12,254 bases of DNA. Source: Bacillota bacterium. GTDB taxonomy: Bacteria > Bacillota_E > JAJZYS01 > JAJYTV01. Below are positions 1-7,164 of the stretch, in pieces. Both the position numbers and the translations under genes were made by a program. The notes under the pieces were generated by a model. That model ran no database searches, was not told the DNA's origin, and saw nothing but the letters and a program-made list of their open reading frames with translations. Where the stretch lies: contig JAJZVM010000120.1 of NCBI GenBank assembly GCA_021845645.1, positions 1 to 12,254 of the forward strand, given 5' to 3'. The number at the start of each line of letters is the position of its first letter. Position 1 is the first letter of the stretch.

Positions 1-1
1 T

Positions 2-1027
2 CTCCAGGCCGGCATCCTGTTCAAGGCCGCAGGCCATCTGGAGCGCGCCGGTCGGGTCAAGGCGGTCGTGCTCGACAAGACCGGCACCATCACGCAGGGC
101 AAGCCAGAGGTCACGGACATGGTGTTGTTCGGCGAGATGAGCGAGCAGCGCGCGCTCGAGATTTCGCTGGCGCTCGAGCGCAGCTCCGAGCATCCCCTCG
201 CGCAGGCGGTCGTCGACCACGCCCTGGCCCAGCGCCTGGGCCCTCTGGAGACACAAGACTTCGCCGCGATCCCGGGCCAGGGCGTGCGCGCGAAGGTGGA
301 CGGCAAGCAGTACTTCATGGGCAACCGCGCGCTGATGGCGGCGGTACAGCTGGGCATCGGGCACGTGGAGGAGCGCATGCAGACCCTGGAGGCCGAAGGC
401 AAGACGGTCATGCTGCTCGCGGATGAACAGGCGGTACTGGCGGCCGTCGCGGTGGCGGACACCGTCAAGGAAGGCAGCCTGGAGGCGATTGCCGCACTGC
501 ACGACATGGGCATTCGCGTACTCATGATCACCGGTGACAACCGCCGCACGGCAGAGGCGATCGCGCGGCAGGTCGGCATCCCGCCGGAGGACATCAGGGC
601 AGAGGTCTTGCCGGCGCACAAGGCGCAGGAGGTGCAGCGCCTGCGCGACCAGGGTCTCGTCACCGCCATGGTCGGCGACGGCATCAACGACGCGCCGGCA
701 CTGGCGACCGCCGACGTCGGCATGGCGATCGGCACCGGTACCGACGTCGCGATGGAGGCGGCGGACGTCACGCTGATGTCCGGCGACTTGCGCGGCGTCG
801 TGGCTGCCATCGACCTCAGCCGCGCGACCGTCCGCAAGATCTACCAGAACCTCTTCTGGGCGCTTGTCTACAACACCGTGGGCATCCCTGTGGCGGCCTC
901 GGGCCTCCTGAGCCCCGTGGTCGCCGGTGCGGCCATGGCCCTGAGTTCTGTCTCCGTCACGACCAACTCGACGCTGCTGAAGCGCTATGACCCGATGCGC
1001 CGCTTCCGGGGTGTCAAATCGGTCTAG
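2..1027 (+). CDS. copA: Cu+-exporting P1B-type ATPase CopA, 3' part (5' end outside)
   Basis: C-terminal part of a Cu+-pumping ATPase of the inner membrane, open at the left edge. It starts just after the CPC helix. Visible in order: VLDKTGT with the phosphorylated Asp (68-88), the nucleotide-binding SEHP motif, TGDN, GDGIND, then the last two membrane helices with Tyr-Asn (YNTVGIP) and MALSS. Those helix 7 and 8 residues mark the Cu+ (P1B-1) subgroup. It ends in TAG at 1025-1027. The reading frame equals that of the copA piece at 10684-12254, and positions 4-129 are identical to 12129-12254, so both pieces probably belong to one 822-residue protein. The first three bases differ from the matching positions at the right end, so residue 1 (Leu instead of Ala) is doubtful. 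The regulator gene follows after 26 bases, which suggests one operon. Confidence 0.96.
   Translation, partial: LQAGILFKAAGHLERAGRVKAVVLDKTGTITQGKPEVTDMVLFGEMSEQRALEISLALERSSEHPLAQAVVDHALAQRLGPLETQDFAAIPGQGVRAKVDGKQYFMGNRALMAAVQLGIGHVEERMQTLEAEGKTVMLLADEQAVLAAVAVADTVKEGSLEAIAALHDMGIRVLMITGDNRRTAEAIARQVGIPPEDIRAEVLPAHKAQEVQRLRDQGLVTAMVGDGINDAPALATADVGMAIGTGTDVAMEAADVTLMSGDLRGVVAAIDLSRATVRKIYQNLFWALVYNTVGIPVAASGLLSPVVAGAAMALSSVSVTTNSTLLKRYDPMRRFRGVKSV
4..129 (+). repeat. Terminal direct repeat, left copy
   Basis: This 126-base stretch inside copA is identical to 12129-12254, the very end of the window. Identity begins at base 4; bases 1-3 (tct) do not match 12126-12128 (cgc). The length is about that of a large assembly k-mer, which favours a closed circle of roughly 12,125 bp. 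Two near-identical copA genes flanking the interval would look the same. Confidence 0.95.
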
Positions 1028-1053
1028 CAGACCTTTTGGCGAGGTGTACACGC

Positions 1054-1746
1054 ATGAGTAGGGAGTCGAGAGCCCCCGCCGCGGCCCCGCCTATCCGGGT
1101 GCTGACGGTGGCGGACAGGGCCGTGATGCGCCTTGGCCTGCAAGCGGTGCTGCGGGATCAGCAGGGCATCCAGGTGGTCGGGGAGGCGGGGTCGGTAGGG
1201 GATGCGGCTAGGGTTGCGGCGTCGAGCAAGGCGGACGTCGCGCTCGTCGCGCTGTGCAACCCCATCGGCATCGATCTGAGTGCGTTCTGCAGGGCCCAGG
1301 CCAGCGAGGGCGGCTGCCGCGTCATCCTCATCGCCCCGCATTCGGACCCTGAGACCATGGTGCACCTGGTCATGGGCAGCCGGGGAGCTGTCGGCTACCT
1401 GATCGAGGACGTGGAACCCGAGGCGCTCGTCGACGCCGTGCGGAGCGTGCACGAAGGCGGCAGCCCGATGGACTCCCAGGTGGCGAGCTTTGTCGCGGGG
1501 TACCTGCGCGATCGCGCGGTCGTAGCGGAGGACTTCTGGCCTCCCTTGACCATTGACGAGCTCGAGATTCTGAAGCGGATTGTGCGCGGGCAGACCAACC
1601 GACAGATCGGACAGTTCCTCGACCTGGATGACAGCACCGTCAAGGCGCGCGTCTCGCGCATCCTGCGCAAGGTGGGCGCGAAGAACCGCGCCGCGGCCGC
1701 CGCGTGGTGGGTGAGGTACGCGCAACTGGTGGAGACCGGATCCTAG
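1054..1746 (+). CDS. NarL/LuxR-family regulator with degenerate receiver domain
   Basis: A 230-residue protein built like a NarL-type response regulator. A receiver-like domain (about residues 13-135; IRVLTVADR, VVGEAG) is followed by a LuxR helix-turn-helix (about 165-222; LTIDELEILKRI, TNRQIGQFL, STVKARVSRIL). The receiver lacks key residues: the usual acidic pair is Asp21-Arg22, and the phosphoacceptor position in DVALVAL is Ala66. Phosphorylation is therefore unlikely, and activity would depend on level, partner or ligand. No histidine kinase gene is nearby. I chose ATG 1054 over TTG 1036 because GAGGTG (1041-1046) lies 7 bases upstream. It sits 26 bases after copA and 60 before csoR, so it is probably co-transcribed with them. 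The DNA target is unknown. Confidence 0.85.
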   Translation: MSRESRAPAAAPPIRVLTVADRAVMRLGLQAVLRDQQGIQVVGEAGSVGDAARVAASSKADVALVALCNPIGIDLSAFCRAQASEGGCRVILIAPHSDPETMVHLVMGSRGAVGYLIEDVEPEALVDAVRSVHEGGSPMDSQVASFVAGYLRDRAVVAEDFWPPLTIDELEILKRIVRGQTNRQIGQFLDLDDSTVKARVSRILRKVGAKNRAAAAAWWVRYAQLVETGS

Positions 1747-1806
1747 GATGCCTTGCGCCCGGGACCGGTCCGCCAAGCCCCGCGCGCATCAAGGGGGTGC
1801 GACCGA

Positions 1807-2127
1807 GTGGCAGCCGCCCATGTCCCTGAGCCCGCCGGGAGCGGCGTTCACCATCACGGCGTGAGGCTGCGCGACAAGCCCGATCTCCTGCTGAGGATGA
1901 GCCGCATTCAAGGTCAGGTGCGGGGCATTCACCGCATGATCCAGGAGGACCGGTACTGTCCGGAGGTTCTGACACAGATCGCAGCGGTACGCGCAGCCCT
2001 TGACCGCGTCGGACTCATCATGCTGGAGCACCACACGCGCGGCTGCATCGTGGATACGGTTCGGGAGGGGCGGTCGGACGAGGCCGTGACCGAACTCATG
2101 ACCGTGCTGCACAAGTTCCTCCCGTAG
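1807..2127 (+). CDS. csoR: Copper-sensing transcriptional repressor CsoR
   Basis: A 106-residue CsoR/RcnR-family repressor. Members are all-helical oligomers that leave DNA when Cu+ binds. The three Cu+ ligands are present as Cys51, His76 and Cys80, with the same 25 and 4 residue spacing as Cys36-His61-Cys65 of M. tuberculosis CsoR. The family hallmark RMSRIQGQVRGI is at about 30-41. The N-terminus carries extra histidines (HHH at 15-17). I chose GTG 1807 because AAGGGGG (1791-1797) lies 9 bases upstream. GTG 1861 and TTG 1753 are in frame but have poorer sites. Two matching operator boxes occur in the window, at 10313-10329 before the YHS-copA genes and at 8432-8448 before the doxX-like gene. 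Autoregulation as the last gene of the copA operon is likely if the window is a circle. Confidence 0.95.
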   Translation: MAAAHVPEPAGSGVHHHGVRLRDKPDLLLRMSRIQGQVRGIHRMIQEDRYCPEVLTQIAAVRAALDRVGLIMLEHHTRGCIVDTVREGRSDEAVTELMTVLHKFLP

Positions 2128-2627
2128 GCACTGAGCGGCGCCGGGCATATAGCCGGATGAGCGTGGAGGGCTCCGACGCGGGCGGCATGCGATCGTCGCG
2201 GCGAGGGCCGACACCTATGTCAGGGTCTCGCGGGATTGGCCTTCGGACAGCAGCACAGTTCCTCGCCGCAAAGGCGGCGGCTGCCATGGGTGCCTGTCGT
2301 CAATAGACGTCCTGGACGCAACCGTGGGAGACGACGCACGTGGGTGCATCACCAGTGCGCGGCGACAGGCGGGGTGTAGGAGGAGACACGCACTTGCCGG
2401 TCCGCGCATGTCCGGATGCAAGGCATGTATGGCACAACGCGTGCGCAGGGGTCACGCAAAGCGTTCCCCAGTCCTATGGCCTTCGTCGTCAACTTGCCGG
2501 CAACGTGACATGAAGCGAGCCCGGCGGCCGAGTGCGGCGCAGGCGAACACGCTGGGTTCGGATCCCGGCCGGCGCTCGAGACCAGGCCTGTAAACTGCAT
2601 AGCCGGTGGAAGTAATGGAGGAAGAGC
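2128..2627. other. 500-base stretch without a recognised gene
   Basis: No known gene or riboswitch was recognised, and no S-box or T-box signature was found ahead of the methionine-related genes. It must contain the promoter for the 2628 unit, but no convincing -35/-10 pair stands out. AGGAGGA at 2378-2384 precedes a TTG (2394) that opens a 39-codon frame ending in TGA at 2511-2513. Its protein (LPVRACPDARHVWHN...) is not recognised. A T-arm-like hairpin at 2552-2568 is not part of a complete tRNA. Confidence 0.6.
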
Positions 2628-3353
2628 GTGGGCGCGACATCCAGATTCGCGTTGGAGTTCGAGGAGTGGGCTGCTACCTACGACGCGACCGTCGCGGCAG
2701 GAAGCGACGTGTTTCAGGGGTATGAAGGCGTCCTCGATGCCGTGGCCGCCGAGGTGGCGGCCGCGGATGGCTCTCGTGTCGCGGATATCGGAGCCGGTAC
2801 CGGCAATCTGGCCGCCCGACTGCGCATGCGCCGCCTGCACGTGACGGCGGTTGATCCCAGCGCCGCCATGCGCGCCAACCTGACGCGAAAAGTCCCGGGG
2901 ATCGGAGTGCTCGCCGGCGACTTCCAGAACCTACCCAAGGACATGCCTTTGCAGGACGCCATCGTCGCATCCTTCTCCTTTCACCATGTCGCTCCAGCCA
3001 AGCGGCGGCAGGTCCTTCGGGCGCTCGGTGACCTCCTCGCGCCCTCCGGGCAGATCGTCATCGCGGATGTGGCCTTCGCCGGCCGCATGGTCCGCCAGCG
3101 CATCTTCGACGAGCTGGCGACCACCAATCGCCAGGATCTGCTGAGCAATATGAGATCGGAGTTCTACCCTACCGTCGACGTGATGCTGGCGGCCCTGCAT
3201 GATGCCGGGTTCATGGCACTTGCGCGCCAGCTGACGCCCTGGGTCTGGCTGTTCACCGCGCGGCGCGGCCGTCTGGAGCTGGGGTTGGACGATCGCGTGG
3301 CGCGACCCATCCATGGTCTGCGTGCGGAGGAGGATGACAGTCGTGCGCGCTGA
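2628..3353 (+). CDS. YrrT-like SAM-dependent methyltransferase
   Basis: A 241-residue class I methyltransferase using S-adenosylmethionine. The N-terminus FEEWAATYDATV followed by FQGYEGVLDAV resembles Bacillus YrrT. SAM-binding motif I is VADIGAGTGN at 51-60, a conserved acidic Asp is in VTAVDPSAAM, and SFSFHHV matches the YrrT SYAFHH region. In B. subtilis yrrT heads the methionine-to-cysteine operon (yrrT-mtnN-mccA-mccB). Here the next gene is MccB/MetB-like, which supports the assignment; mtnN and mccA are absent. The methyl acceptor is unknown. The GTG start has a textbook GGAGGA (2617-2622) 5 bases upstream. The end overlaps the start of the next gene, indicating coupled translation. 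Confidence 0.85.
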   Translation: MGATSRFALEFEEWAATYDATVAAGSDVFQGYEGVLDAVAAEVAAADGSRVADIGAGTGNLAARLRMRRLHVTAVDPSAAMRANLTRKVPGIGVLAGDFQNLPKDMPLQDAIVASFSFHHVAPAKRRQVLRALGDLLAPSGQIVIADVAFAGRMVRQRIFDELATTNRQDLLSNMRSEFYPTVDVMLAALHDAGFMALARQLTPWVWLFTARRGRLELGLDDRVARPIHGLRAEEDDSRAR

Positions 3354-4503
3354 GACGCGGATGGTGCATTGCGGCCCAAGCGTGGACCCTGCGACCGGGG
3401 CGATCGGCCTGCCGATCCATCTCAGCTCGACGTTCCGCCAGGATGCGCCGGGCAGACATCGCGGCTACGATTACGCCCGCACGGCCAATCCGACGCGGAG
3501 TGCGGTGGAGGCGGCCGTGGCCGAACTCGAGGGGGGTGCCCGGGGCCTTCTCTTCGGTTCAGGCATGGCCGCTCTAACGGCGCTCTTCTCCCTGCTGGAG
3601 AAGGGCGAACGCGTGGTGGTCGGAGAGGACGTCTACGGCGGCACGTTCCGCGTGCTCGACCAAGTGTTTCAACGCTTCGGCGTGTCCGCGACGTACGTCG
3701 ACACGACCGACCAGTTCGCGCTGCAGGCCGAACTTGAAGGAGCCCGACTCATGCTCTTGGAGTCGCCAAGCAATCCCCTGCTGCGCGTCACGGACATCCG
3801 TCGCGCCGCCGACCTTGCCCATGCCCACGGGTGCCTGCTGGCTGTAGACAACACCTTCATGACGCCGTATCTGCAGCAGCCGCTCGCACTCGGTGCGGAC
3901 ATCGTCGTCCACAGCGCGACCAAGTACCTCGGGGGCCACAGTGATCTCGTCGCGGGAGCGCTTGTGGCTGCGGACACGGAGATCGGTGCGCGTCTGCACG
4001 CGATCGAGAACGCCACTGGAGGGATCCTCGACCCGTTCTCTTCCTGGCTCCTGCTCCGAGGAATCCGCACTCTGGCGGTGCGCATGGAGCGCCAGCAGGC
4101 GAATGCCGCGCGCATCGCGCAGTGGCTCGCGCGCCAGGTGTGGGTGTCCAGGGTCTACTATCCTGGCCTCGGGGATCACCCTGGCCATGACCTGCAGCTT
4201 GCGCAGGCGGAAGGGGCCGGCGCCATCGTTACATTCGAGATGGCGAACGTCGGAGACCTCAATGGCTTCCTTGCCAGTCTGCGCATCTTTCAGCTCGCGG
4301 AGAGCCTCGGCGCGGTCGAGAGCCTGATCAATGTTCCCGCCCTGATGACGCACGCATCGGTGCCCGCCGCGCGGCGCCATACGCTCGGCATCAGTGACGG
4401 GCTCATCCGCCTTTCAGTGGGCATCGAGGACGCGGACGACCTCGTGGAGGACCTCGAGTCCGCCGCAGGGGGCAAGATGGCCGCGCGGACGGGTCCGCGA
4501 TGA
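3334..4503 (+). CDS. Cystathionine gamma-lyase/synthase family PLP enzyme (MccB/MetB-like)
   Basis: A 389-residue enzyme of the Cys/Met-metabolism PLP family. Full-length features: YDYARTANPTR near the N-terminus, the glycine-rich GSGMAA turn, DNTFMTPYLQQP, and the PLP-binding Lys197 in HSATKYLGGHSD. The C-terminal half contains ESLINVPALMTHASVP and ends with SVGIEDADDLVEDL. In the YrrT context the likely job is cystathionine to cysteine (MccB). Cystathionine gamma-synthase or a homocysteine/methionine lyase cannot be excluded from motifs. ATG 3334 follows GGAGGAGG closely. In-frame GTG 3343 has better spacing (AGGAGG 3328-3333, 9 bases) and may be the true start. Either start overlaps the preceding gene, and the stop overlaps the next gene's ATG (ATGA at 4500-4503). 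Confidence 0.93.
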   Translation: MTVVRAETRMVHCGPSVDPATGAIGLPIHLSSTFRQDAPGRHRGYDYARTANPTRSAVEAAVAELEGGARGLLFGSGMAALTALFSLLEKGERVVVGEDVYGGTFRVLDQVFQRFGVSATYVDTTDQFALQAELEGARLMLLESPSNPLLRVTDIRRAADLAHAHGCLLAVDNTFMTPYLQQPLALGADIVVHSATKYLGGHSDLVAGALVAADTEIGARLHAIENATGGILDPFSSWLLLRGIRTLAVRMERQQANAARIAQWLARQVWVSRVYYPGLGDHPGHDLQLAQAEGAGAIVTFEMANVGDLNGFLASLRIFQLAESLGAVESLINVPALMTHASVPAARRHTLGISDGLIRLSVGIEDADDLVEDLESAAGGKMAARTGPR

Positions 4504-5300
4504 ACATACCGTGGCTCAGTCCGTACGCCTTCCATGTCTTCGGGTTTGGCGTCCACTGGTACGGCATCGCGATGGCCGTCTCCATCTTCGCGGGTGCCGC
4601 GTACGTCATTCGTACCGGCAGTCGCATCGGCCTCGACGAGGACGCCCTTGGCGACGTGTTGATGTGGGCCATCGTCGGCGGTCTCGTCGGTGCGCGCCTC
4701 GTCTTCGTCGCCACGAGCGACCCCAGTTGGTTCTGGCGGGATCCGGTCCAGCTCATTAGGGTATGGCAAGGCGGGCTCGCATGGGACGGCGGTCTCTTGG
4801 GAGGAGTGACTGCGGGCTATTTGGCCGCCCGCAGTCGCAGACTGCCCGCGCAGCGGCTGCTGGACCTCGCCGTGCCGGGACTGGCTTTCGGCTATGTGCT
4901 GGTGCGGATCGCCGACATCTTCAATCATGACGAACTGGGCCGCTTCAGTGTGCTGCTCGGCACGCTCTGGCCAGCCCAACTGGTGAGCGTCGCGATCGGC
5001 GCCTTCCTCCTCTGGCGCTATGTTGCCGTCGGCCGACGGTATCCGCACGCGCCTGCCGGGTACCAGTTCTGGACGTTCAACCTCTGGTATCAGGCGGCGC
5101 GCGCCTTGTTGGAGGAGAGCATCCGGCATAACCCGCTCTATCTCCTGCACTACCAGAACCCATACCTTGGCATCGGCTTCGGCACGTTGGAGCAGTGGTT
5201 CTCACCACTCATCTTCCTGTTCGCCTTCTGGATGCTCAGGCGCGTCCAGGCACAGCCTGCGCGGCAGCAGCAAGCAAGACGCCAGGCGACATCCGTCTGA
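4500..5300 (+). CDS. lgt: Divergent prolipoprotein diacylglyceryl transferase (Lgt family)
   Basis: A 266-residue polytopic membrane protein of the Lgt family, which moves diacylglycerol from phosphatidylglycerol to the lipobox cysteine of prolipoproteins. Conserved elements: HWYGIAMA near the N-terminus, GLVGARLVFV, WQGGLAWDGGLLGG, and a C-terminal RALLEESIR matching the essential-Arg segment. Several family positions are changed. The His of the HGG motif is Asp96. The Lgt signature RIGNFINGE-x-x-GR reads RIADIFNHDELGR (136-148), so the usual Asn is Asp139. Arg136, Asn142 and Gly147 remain. This looks like an accessory or repurposed Lgt. Accessory lgt genes are known beside copper genes in Gram-positive mobile islands. 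It is translationally coupled to the preceding gene by ATGA. Confidence 0.88.
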   Translation: MNIPWLSPYAFHVFGFGVHWYGIAMAVSIFAGAAYVIRTGSRIGLDEDALGDVLMWAIVGGLVGARLVFVATSDPSWFWRDPVQLIRVWQGGLAWDGGLLGGVTAGYLAARSRRLPAQRLLDLAVPGLAFGYVLVRIADIFNHDELGRFSVLLGTLWPAQLVSVAIGAFLLWRYVAVGRRYPHAPAGYQFWTFNLWYQAARALLEESIRHNPLYLLHYQNPYLGIGFGTLEQWFSPLIFLFAFWMLRRVQAQPARQQQARRQATSV

Positions 5301-5343
5301 CGTGTCGTCCGGGGTCCAAGCACAAACCCAAGGAGCGATCCGC

Positions 5344-5949
5344 ATGGACGAGCGCGCGACCGCATCTGTTCGACGCAAGTACGACCGCAACGCACGCTTC
5401 TTCGACCGCATGGACCGGATGGTCCGGGACGAGTGGAGAGCTGGCGTGAGTGCGCGCGCCGCTGGCGCGGTGCTTGAGGTGGGCGTCGGCACAGGCAACA
5501 ACCTGCCGTTCTACCATCCGGACGTCACGACACAGCTGGTGGGTATCGACCTCTCCCCGCAGATGCTCGCAGGCAGCCGGTACAAGGTCTGCCGCGTGCC
5601 TGTGCGTCTGATGGAGATGGATGCGCAGCGCATGGCGTTCGCCGACGGCACATTCGATACGGTGGTGGCCACATGCGTCTTCTGCACTGTGCCCGATCCC
5701 GTCCAGGGTCTGCGAGAAGTCCGGCGGGTTTGCAAGCCGGGTGGGCGCGTCATCCTGCTCGAGCACGTGCGCCTCGACCGACCCATCGCAGGCAGGCTGA
5801 TGGATGCGCTTGATCCGCTGGTGGCCGGGCTGATCGGCACGCACATCAACCGGAGGACCGTGGACAACGCGCGGACTGCGGGACTGACGGTCGGGAGCGT
5901 CGAGAGGCTTCGGGGAGACCTGGTGCTGCTGATCGAGGCGACGCCATAA
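5344..5949 (+). CDS. Class I SAM-dependent methyltransferase (UbiE/Pmt-like)
   Basis: A 201-residue methyltransferase of the small UbiE/phospholipid-methyltransferase-like group. The N-terminus VRRKYDRNARFFDRMDRM is followed by SAM motif I LEVGVGTGNN (44-53), the acidic residue in VGIDLSPQML, MDAQRMAFADGTFDTVV, and the post-motif CKPGGRVILLEHV. Relatives are annotated as phosphatidylethanolamine N-methyltransferase or simply methyltransferase; the substrate cannot be read from sequence. ATG 5344 was chosen because AAGGAG (5330-5335) lies 8 bases upstream. Longer in-frame upstream extension runs inside lgt and is not supported. It follows lgt by 43 bases, so it is likely the last gene of the same unit. 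A role on lipid or envelope substrates alongside Lgt is only an inference. Confidence 0.88.
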   Translation: MDERATASVRRKYDRNARFFDRMDRMVRDEWRAGVSARAAGAVLEVGVGTGNNLPFYHPDVTTQLVGIDLSPQMLAGSRYKVCRVPVRLMEMDAQRMAFADGTFDTVVATCVFCTVPDPVQGLREVRRVCKPGGRVILLEHVRLDRPIAGRLMDALDPLVAGLIGTHINRRTVDNARTAGLTVGSVERLRGDLVLLIEATP

Positions 5950-6339
5950 GCTCTGGGCTGGTCCTGCCGCCGCGGTGTCTGGTGGATGGGTGGCGCACTG
6001 GGCGCTGCAGCTCGCGCACGCCGTGCAGACCCGCTGGAAGACGGTATACGGATTGTGACCGGCGGGGCGGACCATGCCGGCAGGTCCAGCTGCAGGCCGT
6101 GCGACTGCTTCGAGCAGCCCGAGCCGAGCACGAATCCGCCCGCCCCGACGAGCAGGTTGCGGCGCACCGGGTCGCCTCGCCCCGGAGCAAGCGTGGATGA
6201 GGTCGGTGCGGGTGGCGTTCGGGATCGGAGACGGAACGAGTCCGGGCGGCTGCGCGCCGCCTGAGGCGCCAGCGTGCAGTGAGGTCCGCAGGGCCGCCGC
6301 GCCGTCGGTGGCTGATGACGAGGATTTGTGAGACGCGGG
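5950..6339. other. 390-base convergent gap with possible gene remnant on minus strand
   Basis: This lies between the convergent methyltransferase and ccdA-like genes. No T-rich terminator was found; the only clear hairpin is GGCGGC-TGCGC-GCCGCC at 6245-6261. On the minus strand a GTG at 6167, with GAGG 7 bases upstream, opens a frame beginning MRRNLLVGAGGFVLGSGCSK. This resembles a short Tat or lipoprotein signal, although the -3 lipobox residue is Gly, which is atypical. In the neighbouring frame (start 6075) the protein contains VCTACASCSAQC, a CxxCxxCxxxC pattern. The two could be parts of one frameshifted gene or chance. Confidence 0.35.
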
Positions 6340-7164
6340 TCAGCGGGCGGCGATGAGGGTGCCGATGCCGAGGACGAGGACGCCGGCGATCCAGTGCAGG
6401 GGCTGGCGGACGCGGATGAAGAGGCGGCTCAGGGCCTGGAGCACGCTGCGGCGGGTGGCGACGACGGCGACGATGACGATGGGTGTGAGATAGAGGAGGT
6501 TGTAGAGCAGCAGGAGGCCGATGCCGGCCGGGCGGCTGAGACGGGTGACGACGGCGAGCACGGCGAGGTAGATGGCGCCGCTGCAGGGGATGGCGCAGAG
6601 GCCGACGAGGCCGCCCGATGCGACGCCCGCGGAGACGGTGGCGGTTCTGCCGAAGCGGTGGAGGAGGCCGGCCATCGCCTGCGGCATCGAGGGGGTCAGG
6701 CGGCGGCCCGGGAAGAACGCCTCGGCGAGGATCAGGAGGCCCCAGATGGCCAGTCCTGCGCCCATCACCTTGATCACCAGCGTCGCGATGCCGGGCGGCA
6801 CCGCGTGGCCGAGCAAGGTGAGGTCGGCACCGAAGGCGAAGTAGACGAGGAACAGCATCGCGATGTAGGGCACGATGAAGCGCAGCAGGCTGCGCCGCAC
6901 CGCGAGGGGATCGGGTGCTGTCGCGGCCCGCTCGACGAGACCGAGCACGGTGCCCGCGTAGAAGAGCAGGGTGGAGAAGGCGCAGGGGTTGAGACCGTCC
7001 AGCAGCCCCGCCGCGGTGACCAGCAGGATCAGGACGACGGGACTTGGGCCCCGCAGGGCAAGGGCGTGGGTGAGGGAGCCCTGGGACAGCAGGATCCCCG
7101 CCAGCGCGGCCAGGAGGGCGAGCGGCAGGAGCCAGAGCGGCGTGCGGGCGGGACGCTGCGTCAT
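6340..7164 (-). CDS. CcdA/DsbD-like membrane thiol-disulfide transporter
   Basis: A 274-residue polytopic membrane protein with about seven hydrophobic segments. CcdA/DsbD-type proteins pass reducing electrons from cytoplasmic thioredoxin across the membrane to extracytoplasmic thiol proteins. The two family cysteine sites are visible: Cys61 in LDGLNPCAFSTLL, and Cys190/Cys194 in GLVGLCAIPCSGAIY. ATG 7164 was chosen because it overlaps the stop of the read-through cupredoxin frame (ATGA, 7164-7161) and gives a clean N-terminal membrane segment. ATG 7215 would add 17 basic residues that merely shadow the cupredoxin tail. Its place right after a cupredoxin with a Cys/Sec copper site suggests it keeps that site reduced, an inference. 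A different CcdA-like exporter role is possible. Confidence 0.85.
   Translation of the reverse strand: MTQRPARTPLWLLPLALLAALAGILLSQGSLTHALALRGPSPVVLILLVTAAGLLDGLNPCAFSTLLFYAGTVLGLVERAATAPDPLAVRRSLLRFIVPYIAMLFLVYFAFGADLTLLGHAVPPGIATLVIKVMGAGLAIWGLLILAEAFFPGRRLTPSMPQAMAGLLHRFGRTATVSAGVASGGLVGLCAIPCSGAIYLAVLAVVTRLSRPAGIGLLLLYNLLYLTPIVIVAVVATRRSVLQALSRLFIRVRQPLHWIAGVLVLGIGTLIAAR

Noticed and set aside
2552..2568. tRNA T-arm-like hairpin (CTGGG-TTCGGAT-CCCGG)
   Set aside because: No matching acceptor, D-arm or anticodon arm at proper distances and no CCA; not a tRNA. It may be a chance GC hairpin.
5020..5343. Long N-terminal extension of the second methyltransferase
   Set aside because: It runs in another frame inside lgt; the real start at 5344 has a good Shine-Dalgarno and matches family length.
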